From contig NZ_LZSG01000056.1 of the NCBI RefSeq assembly GCF_001665395.1, positions 1-64,000 of the forward strand: a DNA stretch of 64,000 nt, given 5' to 3'. Positions 49,497 through 58,965 of this stretch are shown piece after piece. Position 1 is the stretch's first letter. The number at the start of each line of letters is the position of its first letter. A program made the translations under genes and the position numbers. This DNA is from Mycobacterium sp. 1164966.3. Its GTDB lineage: Bacteria; Actinomycetota; Actinomycetes; Mycobacteriales; Mycobacteriaceae. The notes beneath the pieces are model-generated. The model was not told the origin of the DNA. It was given only the letters and a program-made list of their open reading frames with translations, and did no database searches.

Positions 49497-50410
49497 GTGA
49501 CACGAATGAACACGTGGTGACCAGACCTCCGGGGAACCTGGTCACCGGCGTGATCAAAGCGATCCGCCCGCGGCAATGGGTGAAGAACGTGCTGGTGCTG
49601 GCCGCGCCGGTGGCTGCGGCCGGCCGCGGTCACCGCTACGACTACGGCCAGCTGGGAATCCAGGTGGCCGTCGCCTTCGTAGTGTTCAGCCTGGCGGCGT
49701 CGTCCATCTACCTGATCAACGACGTCCGCGACGTCGAGGCCGACCGCGAACACCCCACCAAGCGGTATCGCCCGATCGCCGCCGGCGTGGTGCCCGAGTG
49801 GCTGGCCTACGCGCTCGCCGTGGGGCTCGCTGTGGCGTCACTCGGCCTGGCCTGGTGGTTGAGGCCGAGTCTGGCGGTGGTGATGGCGGTCTACATCGCC
49901 ATGCAGCTGGCCTACTGTTTCGGCCTCAAACACCAAGCGGTGCTTGACATCTGCATCTTGTCGTCGGCCTATCTGCTGCGGGCCATCGCCGGCGGTGCAG
50001 CGACGGACATCTCGCTGTCCCAGTGGTTCCTGCTCTCCGCTGCGTTCGCGTCCTTGTTCATGGGTGCCGGCAAGCGCTACGCCGAGCTGCAACTCGCCGA
50101 ACGTACCGGGGCCGCCATCCGCAAATCCCTGGAAAGCTATACGGGCACTTATCTGCGATTCGTGTGGACGTTGTCGGCCACCGCCGTGGTGATGTGCTAC
50201 GGGTTGTGGGCCTTTGAACGTGACCACGGCTCGGGCTCCTGGTTCGCGGTGACGATGGTGCCGTTCACCATCGCGATCCTGCGATACGCGGTGGACGTCG
50301 ACGGCGGCCTGGCCGGGGAGCCCGAGGACATTGCGCTGCGCGACCGGGTCCTGCAGTTCCTGTTCTTGGCGTGGATCGCAACGGTTGGAGCCGCCGTTGC
50401 CTTCGGCTAG
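49493..50410 (+). CDS. ubiA: Decaprenyl-phosphate phosphoribosyltransferase
   Basis: 305 residues, orthologue of Rv3806c (302). UbiA-fold membrane enzyme with about nine helices that joins PRPP and decaprenyl phosphate, the first step to the arabinose donor DPA. Metal-binding motifs NDVRDVEAD (76-84) and a second Asp-rich loop near HQAVLDICILS and AGKRYAELQLAE. In M. tuberculosis changes here are linked to ethambutol resistance. Start ATG 49493 overlaps the PAP2 stop by 4 bases. The frame upstream of 49493 is a shadow. Confidence 0.95.
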   Translation: MSDTNEHVVTRPPGNLVTGVIKAIRPRQWVKNVLVLAAPVAAAGRGHRYDYGQLGIQVAVAFVVFSLAASSIYLINDVRDVEADREHPTKRYRPIAAGVVPEWLAYALAVGLAVASLGLAWWLRPSLAVVMAVYIAMQLAYCFGLKHQAVLDICILSSAYLLRAIAGGAATDISLSQWFLLSAAFASLFMGAGKRYAELQLAERTGAAIRKSLESYTGTYLRFVWTLSATAVVMCYGLWAFERDHGSGSWFAVTMVPFTIAILRYAVDVDGGLAGEPEDIALRDRVLQFLFLAWIATVGAAVAFG

Positions 50411-50543
50411 CCCGATATCCGCCCGCCTGAAGGCCGTAACCGGGCCGCTGCGCCTCGATGGCCTGAAGAACCTGAACCCGGCCGTCCTGCGCCGCCGGCC
50501 GGTGGTCCGACGGCCCGTCCGGCCGGTGTTCCGCTACCACCGG

Positions 50544-52424
50544 GTGGTCCGAATCAGCCTGTGGAGCAGCGTGGCGGTGGTCGTCGTCTTGTTCGGCTGG
50601 GGGGCGTGGCAACGCCGCTGGATCGCCGACGACGGGCTGATCGTGCTGCGCACCGTGCGAAACCTGTTGGCCGGCAACGGTCCGGTGTTCAACAAGGGCG
50701 AGCGGGTAGAGGCCAACACCTCCACGCTGTGGACCTATCTGATGTACGTGGGCAGTTGGGTCGGCGGGCCGATGCGCATGGAATACGTGGCGCTGGCGCT
50801 GGCGCTGATGCTCTCTTTGCTGGGAGTTGCCCTGCTGATGCTGGGTGCGGGCCGCTTGTATGCGCCCAGCCTGCGGGGCCGCAGGGCGATCATGCTGCCC
50901 GCCGGTGCCTTGGTCTACATCGCGCTGCCACCCGCGCGTGACTTCGCCACCTCCGGTCTGGAAAGCGGCCTGGTGCTGGCCTATCTGGGTTTGCTGTGGT
51001 GGATGATGGTTTGTTGGTCGCAACCGCTGCGCAACCGCACGGGCAACCCGTGGTTCCTAGCCGCGCTGGCCTTTGTCGCGGGGCTGAGCGTGCTGGTGCG
51101 GCCCGAGCTGGCCCTGATGGGCGGCCTGGCGCTGATCATGATGCTGATCGCGGCGCGTACCTGGCAGCGCCGGGTGCTGATCGTGGTGGCGGGCGGTTTT
51201 CTGCCGGTCGTTTACCAGATCTTCCGGATGGGCTACTACGGCCTGCTGGTGCCCGGAACCGCTCTGGCCAAGGACGCTGCCGGCGACAAGTGGTCGCAGG
51301 GCATGACGTATCTGTCGAATTTCAATGCGCCATATGCGCTTTGGGCGCCCGTTGTGCTGCTGGTGCCGCTCGGGCTGCTGTTGATGGTGGCCCGACGGCG
51401 GCCGTCGTTCCTGCGGCCGCTGGAGGCGCCGAACTACGGCAGGCTGGCCCGGGCCGTGCAGAGCCCGCCGGCCGCGGTGGCCTTCGTCCTCGTCAGCGGA
51501 CTCCTTCAGGCGCTCTACTGGATCCGGCAGGGCGGCGACTTCATGCACGCCAGGGTTTTGCTGGCGCCGCTATTTTGTTTGCTGGCACCGGTGGCGGTCA
51601 TTCCGGTGACGCTTCCCGACCAGAAAGATTTCACCAGCGAGACAGGTAACTGGCTGGCCGCCGCCGCGGCCGGGGTCTTGTGGCTCGGTGTCGCGGGCTG
51701 GTCGTTGTGGGCGGCCAACTCGCCCGGAATGGGTGACGACGCCACCCGCGTCACCTATTCCGGGATCGTCGACGAACGCCGCTTCTATGCCCAGGCGACC
51801 GGGCACGCGCATCCGCTCACCGCCGCCGACTATCTCGACTACCCGAGGATGGCTGCCGTCCTGACCGCGATCAACAACACTCCCGAGGGGGCGTTGCTGC
51901 TGCCGTCGGGCAACTACACCCAGTGGGATCTGGTGCCGGTGATCCCGCCGGGCAGCGCGACGGGGATTCCCTCGGCCCAAAAGCCGCAGCACGCAGTGTT
52001 TTTCACCAACCTCGGCATGTTGGGCATGAACGTGGGGCTCGACGTCCGGGTGATCGACCAGATCGGGCTGGCGAATCCGCTTGCGCAGCACACCGATCGG
52101 CTCAAGCATGGCCGGATCGGCCACGACAAGAACCTTTTCCCGGACTGGGTGGTGGCCGACGGTCCGTGGGTGAAGGTGTATCCGGGGATTCCTGGCTACC
52201 TCGATCAGCAATGGGTCGCCGAAGCCGTCGCGGCGTTGCAATGCCCCGAGACCAAGGCGGTGCTGAACTCGGTGCGTGGGCCGATGACCCTGCACCGGTT
52301 CGTGTCGAATTTCGTTAACTCCTATGAATTCACCATGTATCGCATCGACCGTGTTCCGCTCTACGAACTCGTCAGGTGCGGGCTCGAAGTGCCCGACACG
52401 GGGCCGCCGCGGCCGCACGATTGA
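50544..52424 (+). CDS. aftB: Terminal beta-1,2-arabinofuranosyltransferase AftB
   Basis: 626 residues from GTG 50544, the start that matches Rv3805c (627). GT-C membrane enzyme with about 9-10 helices that adds the terminal beta-1,2 arabinose of arabinogalactan from DPA. The GT-C acidic motif is WIADDGLIV in the first extracellular loop, and a large C-terminal periplasmic domain follows (GIVDERRFYAQATGHAHPL, LPSGNYTQWDLVP). The frame stays open to 50331; codons from TTG 50397 (LPSASPISARLKAVTG...) look coding and would overlap ubiA by 14 bases, so the true protein may be 49 residues longer. Confidence 0.93.
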   Translation: MVRISLWSSVAVVVVLFGWGAWQRRWIADDGLIVLRTVRNLLAGNGPVFNKGERVEANTSTLWTYLMYVGSWVGGPMRMEYVALALALMLSLLGVALLMLGAGRLYAPSLRGRRAIMLPAGALVYIALPPARDFATSGLESGLVLAYLGLLWWMMVCWSQPLRNRTGNPWFLAALAFVAGLSVLVRPELALMGGLALIMMLIAARTWQRRVLIVVAGGFLPVVYQIFRMGYYGLLVPGTALAKDAAGDKWSQGMTYLSNFNAPYALWAPVVLLVPLGLLLMVARRRPSFLRPLEAPNYGRLARAVQSPPAAVAFVLVSGLLQALYWIRQGGDFMHARVLLAPLFCLLAPVAVIPVTLPDQKDFTSETGNWLAAAAAGVLWLGVAGWSLWAANSPGMGDDATRVTYSGIVDERRFYAQATGHAHPLTAADYLDYPRMAAVLTAINNTPEGALLLPSGNYTQWDLVPVIPPGSATGIPSAQKPQHAVFFTNLGMLGMNVGLDVRVIDQIGLANPLAQHTDRLKHGRIGHDKNLFPDWVVADGPWVKVYPGIPGYLDQQWVAEAVAALQCPETKAVLNSVRGPMTLHRFVSNFVNSYEFTMYRIDRVPLYELVRCGLEVPDTGPPRPHD

Positions 52425-52791
52425 CGGCGTGGCGTGCGGCGTGGCGGGCTTCGCCGGCAAAATTTTTTGGATGTTTTCCGACCCGCCGGGTGCGGCCCTG
52501 GATCCCGCGCGCGAGCAGAGATTGACAGCAAAATCACATCTGGGCGCTTACCAGGAGGCGGCAACGGCCGGGCACATGCGGAAATGCCGGTTCCGACCGC
52601 CCATTTTCGAGCCGGAAACGCCTGTGCACGAACGCTGGATGAGGGTTTGCGCGCCTCGCTCGATGCGAGCCGGCGCCCGAAGTTGTGATTGACTACACGG
52701 GCACTGCGGCGTCCGACGCTTGCAGTCCGACCTAGTTCAGGATGCGCCCAAACCCCCTTTGGATGCTCTTACGAGGATGAGGAAGCAACGA
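52425..52791. other. Intergenic region upstream of fbpA
   Basis: 367 bases. Just after aftB a weak G+C hairpin is followed by AAAATTTTTT (52461-52470), a possible terminator. The rest should carry the fbpA promoter; TTGACTAC at 52689-52696 resembles a -35 hexamer. No supported gene, although short frames are open. Confidence 0.5.
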
Positions 52792-53847
52792 ATGAAGCTT
52801 GTTGACAGGTTTCGCGGTGCCGTGACGGGCATGCCGCGCCGACTCGTGGTGGGAGCCGTCGGTGCGGCCCTGCTGTCGGGTCTGATCGGCGCCGTCGGAG
52901 GCACTGCGACTGCGGGGGCGTTCTCCCGCCCCGGCCTGCCAGTGGAGTACTTGCAGGTGCCGTCGGCCGCGATGGGCCGCGAGATCAAGGTCCAGTTCCA
53001 AAGCGGTGGCCCCAACTCGCCGGCGCTCTACCTGCTCGACGGTATGCGCGCGCAGGACGACTTCAACGGCTGGGACATCAACACCCCGGCGTTCGAGTGG
53101 TACTACCAGTCGGGTATCTCGGTTGCCATGCCGGTCGGCGGGCAGTCCAGCTTCTACTCCGACTGGTACAAGCCCGCCTGCGGTAAGGCCGGTTGCACCA
53201 CGTACAAATGGGAGACCTTCCTGACCAGCGAACTGCCGCAGTACCTGCAGAGCCAGCGGCAGGTCAAGCCAACCGGCAGCGCGGCGGTCGGCCTGTCGAT
53301 GGCCGGTTCTTCGGCGCTGATCCTGGCGGCCTACCACCCCGACCAGTTCATCTACGCCGGCTCGCTGTCGGCGCTGCTGGACCCGTCGCAGGCGATGGGC
53401 CCCTCGCTGATCGGCCTCGCCATGGGTGACGCCGGCGGCTACAAGGCCGCCGACATGTGGGGTCCCAAGGACGACCCCGCCTGGCAGCGCAACGACCCGT
53501 CGCTTCAGGTGGGCAAGCTGGTCGCCAACAACACCCGCATCTGGATCTACTGCGGTAACGGCAAGCCGTCCGAACTCGGTGGCGACAACCTGCCCGCGAA
53601 GTTCCTGGAGGGCTTCGTGCGGACCAGCAACATCAAGTTCCAGGACGCCTACAACGCGGCTGGTGGCCACAACGCGGTGTTCAACTTCGACGCCAACGGA
53701 ACCCACAGCTGGGAGTACTGGGGCCAGCAGCTCAACGCGATGAAGCCTGACCTGCAGCGCGTGCTCGGTGCCACCCCGGGTGGGGGCGGTACTCCGCCTG
53801 CCGCCGCGGCTGGTGCCGGCGGTACCGGTGCCACCCACGGCGCGTAG
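52792..53847 (+). CDS. fbpA: Mycolyltransferase antigen 85A
   Basis: 351 residues, orthologue of Rv3804c (338). Signal peptide cut at Ala43 before FSRPG; the mature protein is an alpha/beta hydrolase that moves mycolic acid between trehalose monomycolates and to arabinogalactan. Nucleophile Ser169 (GLSMAG; Ser126 of the mature form) and His in NGTHSWEYW. Cysteines 130 and 135 form the usual disulfide. The C-terminal Gly/Ala/Pro tail after LGATPGGGG is longer than in M. tuberculosis. ATG 52792; an ATG at 52777 is also in frame. Confidence 0.95.
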   Translation: MKLVDRFRGAVTGMPRRLVVGAVGAALLSGLIGAVGGTATAGAFSRPGLPVEYLQVPSAAMGREIKVQFQSGGPNSPALYLLDGMRAQDDFNGWDINTPAFEWYYQSGISVAMPVGGQSSFYSDWYKPACGKAGCTTYKWETFLTSELPQYLQSQRQVKPTGSAAVGLSMAGSSALILAAYHPDQFIYAGSLSALLDPSQAMGPSLIGLAMGDAGGYKAADMWGPKDDPAWQRNDPSLQVGKLVANNTRIWIYCGNGKPSELGGDNLPAKFLEGFVRTSNIKFQDAYNAAGGHNAVFNFDANGTHSWEYWGQQLNAMKPDLQRVLGATPGGGGTPPAAAAGAGGTGATHGA

Positions 53848-53870
53848 GGGTCTGCTGAATCATCGGTTGC

Positions 53871-53928
53871 CGACTGTGGGGCTTACGTACGTGAAACCTT
53901 AGGTTTTCGTACCTAGGCCCCACAGTCG
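53871..53928 (+). terminator. Strong hairpin terminator after fbpA
   Basis: Perfect 12-base arms CGACTGTGGGGC (53871-53882) and GCCCCACAGTCG (53917-53928) enclose a second stem (ACGTGAAACC with GGTTTTCGT around TTA). The structure starts 24 bases after the fbpA stop, with no U tract. It likely separates fbpA from fbpD expression. Confidence 0.75.
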
Positions 53929-54037
53929 CGTATGAACCCTGAGCCGTTGAGCTGGCCCAGGACTCGCGCCTGTTCACTAGTCAAGAAACGGTTGCGCTGG
54001 ATAGGGTTCACACAGCAATCGACCCATGGAGGTGGAC

Positions 54038-54952
54038 ATGAGGGGCATTAGGCGTCTGTCGGCGGTTCTGCGGCTGCTCTACGTTGCCGTGCTGTCGATC
54101 GGGATCGGCGGTGTCATGGTTACCGCTGGTTCCACCGGCACGGCCAGGGCAGCAGGGTATGAATCCCTGATGGTGCCGTCAGCAGCCATGGGTCGTGACA
54201 TCCCGGTGGCCTTCCTGGCCGGCGGGCCGCACGCCGTGTACCTGCTGGATCCCTTCGACGCTGGTCCAGATGTCAGCAACTGGGTCACCGCGGGCAACGC
54301 GATGAACACGCTGGCCGGTAAGGGCATCTCGGTGGTGGCACCCGCCGGCGGCGCCTACAGCATGTACACCAACTGGGAGCAGGACGGCAGCAAGCAGTGG
54401 GAGACCTTCCTGTCCCAGGAGCTGCCTGACTGGCTGGCCGCCAACAAGGGCCTGGCGCCCGGTGGTCACGGCGCCGTCGGTGCCGCTCAGGGCGGGTACG
54501 GCGCGATGGCGCTGGCCACCTTCCACCCCGACCGGTTCGGCTTCGCCGGCTCGATGTCGGGCTTCCTGTACCCGTCGGAAACCACCCTGAACGGTGCCAT
54601 CCTGGCCGGGCTGCAAAAGTACGGCGGCGTCGACGGCAACGGCATGTGGGGCGCGCCACAGCTGGGTCGGTGGAAGTGGCATGACCCGTGGGTCCACGCG
54701 TCGTTGCTGGCCGCCAACAACACCCGGGTCTGGGTCTTCGCGCCCAAGGTCCAGACGGCCAGTGACCAAGCGGCCATGATCGACGTTCCCGATCAAGCCC
54801 TGGGCAGCAGCCTGACCTTCTACCAGCAGTATCGGAACGTCGGCGGACACAACGGCCACTTCGACTTCCCGGCCGGCGGGGACCACGGCTGGGGATCGTG
54901 GAGCGCCGAGCTGGGCGCCATGTCGGGCGACATCGCCGGCGCCATCCGGTAA
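54038..54952 (+). CDS. fbpD: Antigen 85-related MPT51 protein FbpD
   Basis: 304 residues, orthologue of Rv3803c (299). Signal peptide (about 1-38, ending ARA-AGYES). The fold matches antigen 85, but the nucleophile elbow reads GAAQGGYG, so the catalytic serine is missing, as in known MPT51. The protein is therefore not a mycolyltransferase; matrix or carbohydrate binding has been proposed. Start ATG 54038 is best placed after GGAGGTGG; ATG 54026 is in frame but would put that ribosome binding site inside the gene. Confidence 0.93.
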   Translation: MRGIRRLSAVLRLLYVAVLSIGIGGVMVTAGSTGTARAAGYESLMVPSAAMGRDIPVAFLAGGPHAVYLLDPFDAGPDVSNWVTAGNAMNTLAGKGISVVAPAGGAYSMYTNWEQDGSKQWETFLSQELPDWLAANKGLAPGGHGAVGAAQGGYGAMALATFHPDRFGFAGSMSGFLYPSETTLNGAILAGLQKYGGVDGNGMWGAPQLGRWKWHDPWVHASLLAANNTRVWVFAPKVQTASDQAAMIDVPDQALGSSLTFYQQYRNVGGHNGHFDFPAGGDHGWGSWSAELGAMSGDIAGAIR

Positions 54953-55022
54953 CCACTCAGGGCCATACCGTCCGGCTCTGAAGAACGCTTACAACCGCTG
55001 CCCGAACGCCTACCATGGCGCA

Positions 55023-55496
55023 ATGGTTGAGCCGGTCGTCGTAGAGCATTCGCGTTCCATGTCAGTCGGTGTCGAGGACGCGTTCCACGGCACCTTGATG
55101 ATGGATGTCCCAGCTGTGTTCCACCGTTGGTACGGGCCGTTCCCGCCCATCCGCCAAGTGCTCAACGAGCCCAATAAGTGGGGAACTGTGGGTCAGACCC
55201 GAACTCTGAAAATGGCTGGTGGCGGTAGCACGCTAGAGGAATTGACCAAGGTCGATGCTCCACACTGCTTCGCCTACCACGTAGGAAATATCAAGGGCCC
55301 GTTGTCCTTGGCTGCCAGCGGCATCGACGGCGAATTCGAGTTCACGCCGGCCGACACGGGTACCAAGACAACGTGGCGCTGGACGGTTTATCCGCGATCG
55401 GCCCTGACGCGGCCGGCCGTCGCGATGCTCGGAAAGGCCTGGCACGGCTGGGCTCGCCAAGCGCTGGACGAACTCTCCGAGCGGCTCGTTCACTGA
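55023..55496 (+). CDS. SRPBCC-fold (polyketide cyclase-like) protein
   Basis: 157 residues with the helix-grip pattern of SRPBCC proteins: N-terminal strand-helix (VEDAFHGTLMMDVPAVFHRW), antiparallel strands (GQTRTLKMAGGGSTLEELTK, GEFEFTPADTGTKTTWRWTVY) and a long C-terminal helix (KAWHGWARQALDELSERL). The family binds hydrophobic ligands or catalyses cyclisation; ligand unknown. ATG 55023. M. tuberculosis has no such gene between fbpD and culp6 that I recall. Confidence 0.75.
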   Translation: MVEPVVVEHSRSMSVGVEDAFHGTLMMDVPAVFHRWYGPFPPIRQVLNEPNKWGTVGQTRTLKMAGGGSTLEELTKVDAPHCFAYHVGNIKGPLSLAASGIDGEFEFTPADTGTKTTWRWTVYPRSALTRPAVAMLGKAWHGWARQALDELSERLVH

Positions 55497-55664
55497 TCCT
55501 CGCCGGTACCGCGCGCAACCGTGTGCTTGGCTGGCGCCTGAGCGGACCCGGGTCAGCGCGGCACCGGCTCCCGGTGCGGAGCCGGTACCGTGTAGGCAAG
55601 TGCAGCAGAGGTCGGGATGGCCGCGTCGCTGCCACCTACCGACACTGTCAGCAGGAGACCCCGT

Positions 55665-56687
55665 ATGGCCAAGCGGGCCAAGAACGCACGACGCAAGCGG
55701 CACCGGATCCTGGCCTGGGTTGCTGCCTGCGGGATGGCGACGGTGGTCATCGTCGTGATCGTGGCCATCGTGCTCATGCTGCGCACCCCCAAGTCACCGC
55801 CCAGCGCGGTGCCGCCCGAGGGGCTGCCGCCGTCCGCAACCGCGACTCCCCACCCGCACAAGCCGCGACCCGCATACCAGGACGCGTCTTGCCCCGACGT
55901 CCAGCTGATCAACATCCCGGGCACGTGGGAGTCGTCGCTGCAGGACCCGCCGCTTGCCCCGATTCAATTCCCGAACGCGTTGTTGCACAACGTAATTGGG
56001 ACGCTAGCCCAACAATTCGGCCCGTCCCGGGTGCAGACGTTCACCACGCCCTACACGGCGCAGTTCCATAATCCGCTGTCGGCGGACAACCAGATGTCCT
56101 ACAACGAAAGCCGGGCGCAGGGCACGCAGGCAACGCTGCGAGCGATGACGGACATGACCACCAAGTGCCCGTTGACCAGCTATGTGATCATCGGTTTCTC
56201 GCAGGGCGCGGTTATCGGCGGCGACATCGCCAGCGACATCGGCAACGGCCGCGGGCCCGTCGACGACGACCTCGTGCTCGGTGTGACGTTGATCGCCGAC
56301 GGCCGCCGCCAGGTGGATGTGGGCAAGCAGATCGGACCCAACCCGCCGGGCGAGGGCGCAGAGATCACCCTGCACGAGATACCAATCCTGTCCGGCCTGG
56401 GCCTGACCATGACCGGCGCGCGGCCCGATGGCTTCGGCTCGCTCAACGACAAGACCAATGAGATCTGCGCCCCGGGCGATCTCATCTGCGCCGCCCCGGC
56501 CGAGGCATTCAGCATCTCCAATCTGCCGAACACGCTGAACACGCTGGCCGGCAACGGCGCTCAGCCGATCCATGCGATGTATGCCACCACGCAGTTCTGG
56601 AACGTGGACGGCGCCCCGGCAACCGACTGGACGTTGAACTGGGCGCACGGACTCATCGAGAACGCGCCGCACCCCAAACATGGCTGA
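55665..56687 (+). CDS. culp6: Cutinase-like lipase Culp6
   Basis: 340 residues, orthologue of Rv3802c (336). N-terminal transmembrane anchor (about 15-39), Pro-rich linker, then a cutinase-fold alpha/beta hydrolase: nucleophile Ser179 in GFSQGA, Asp in a CAPGDLICAAP-type loop, and His near IHAMYATTQFW. It is an essential (phospho)lipase/thioesterase in the mycolate pathway region of M. tuberculosis. ATG 55665 has GCAGGAG upstream; the frame is open to 55617 but without a better start. Confidence 0.92.
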   Translation: MAKRAKNARRKRHRILAWVAACGMATVVIVVIVAIVLMLRTPKSPPSAVPPEGLPPSATATPHPHKPRPAYQDASCPDVQLINIPGTWESSLQDPPLAPIQFPNALLHNVIGTLAQQFGPSRVQTFTTPYTAQFHNPLSADNQMSYNESRAQGTQATLRAMTDMTTKCPLTSYVIIGFSQGAVIGGDIASDIGNGRGPVDDDLVLGVTLIADGRRQVDVGKQIGPNPPGEGAEITLHEIPILSGLGLTMTGARPDGFGSLNDKTNEICAPGDLICAAPAEAFSISNLPNTLNTLAGNGAQPIHAMYATTQFWNVDGAPATDWTLNWAHGLIENAPHPKHG

Positions 56688-56690
56688 ACC

Positions 56691-56712
56691 GCCCGAAGCG
56701 TTCGGGGCGGGA
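56691..56712 (+). terminator. Possible terminator after culp6
   Basis: CGCCCGAA / TTCGGGGCG hairpin with one bulge and a 3-base loop, starting 4 bases past the culp6 stop. No U tract. The following 370 bases to fadD32 hold no supported gene, apart from the repeats at 56961-57029. Confidence 0.5.
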
Positions 56713-56960
56713 GAAGCCGCGTCGTTCGACACGCTTTAGAGCGCCGATGGTGGGCGCGAACAGAGGTACCTTGTGATTTGGTATGCCGCGCGCCTCCCCT
56801 TAACATTAAGAGAAAACTAAGAGCGATCAGAGCATTGTGGTTGACCCGATCGGGTCGCAGCTGGCACCGACTCGGCGCCGCGCACGCATGCGCGGTGCGA
56901 GGGTCGGCACGCGTGCAGAACGCCGGTAAAGCCGGCCTAGGAAAGACTTGGAAAGACACC

Positions 56961-57029
56961 GTCGGCGAAGCCGACCAGAACGGATACGTCGGCGAAGCCG
57001 ACCAGAACGGATACGTCGGCGAAGCCGAC
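56961..57029 (+). repeat. Three 27-base repeats, each a hairpin, before fadD32
   Basis: GTCGGCGAAGCCGAC occurs at 56961-56975, 56988-57002 and 57015-57029, a 27-base period, with CAGAACGGATAC between the first copies. Each copy can fold as GTCGGC-GAA-GCCGAC. The last ends 28 bases upstream of the fadD32 start and so would be in its 5' leader or promoter. Confidence 0.85.
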
Positions 57030-57057
57030 CTAAATGAGTATGTGACAGGAGAGCCGC

Positions 57058-58947
<1,890 letters not shown>

Positions 58948-58965
58948 GCAACCAAAAAGGTACCC

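Noticed and set aside
54038..54952. Active mycolyltransferase activity for FbpD
   Set aside because: The nucleophile serine is replaced (GAAQGG), as in known MPT51.
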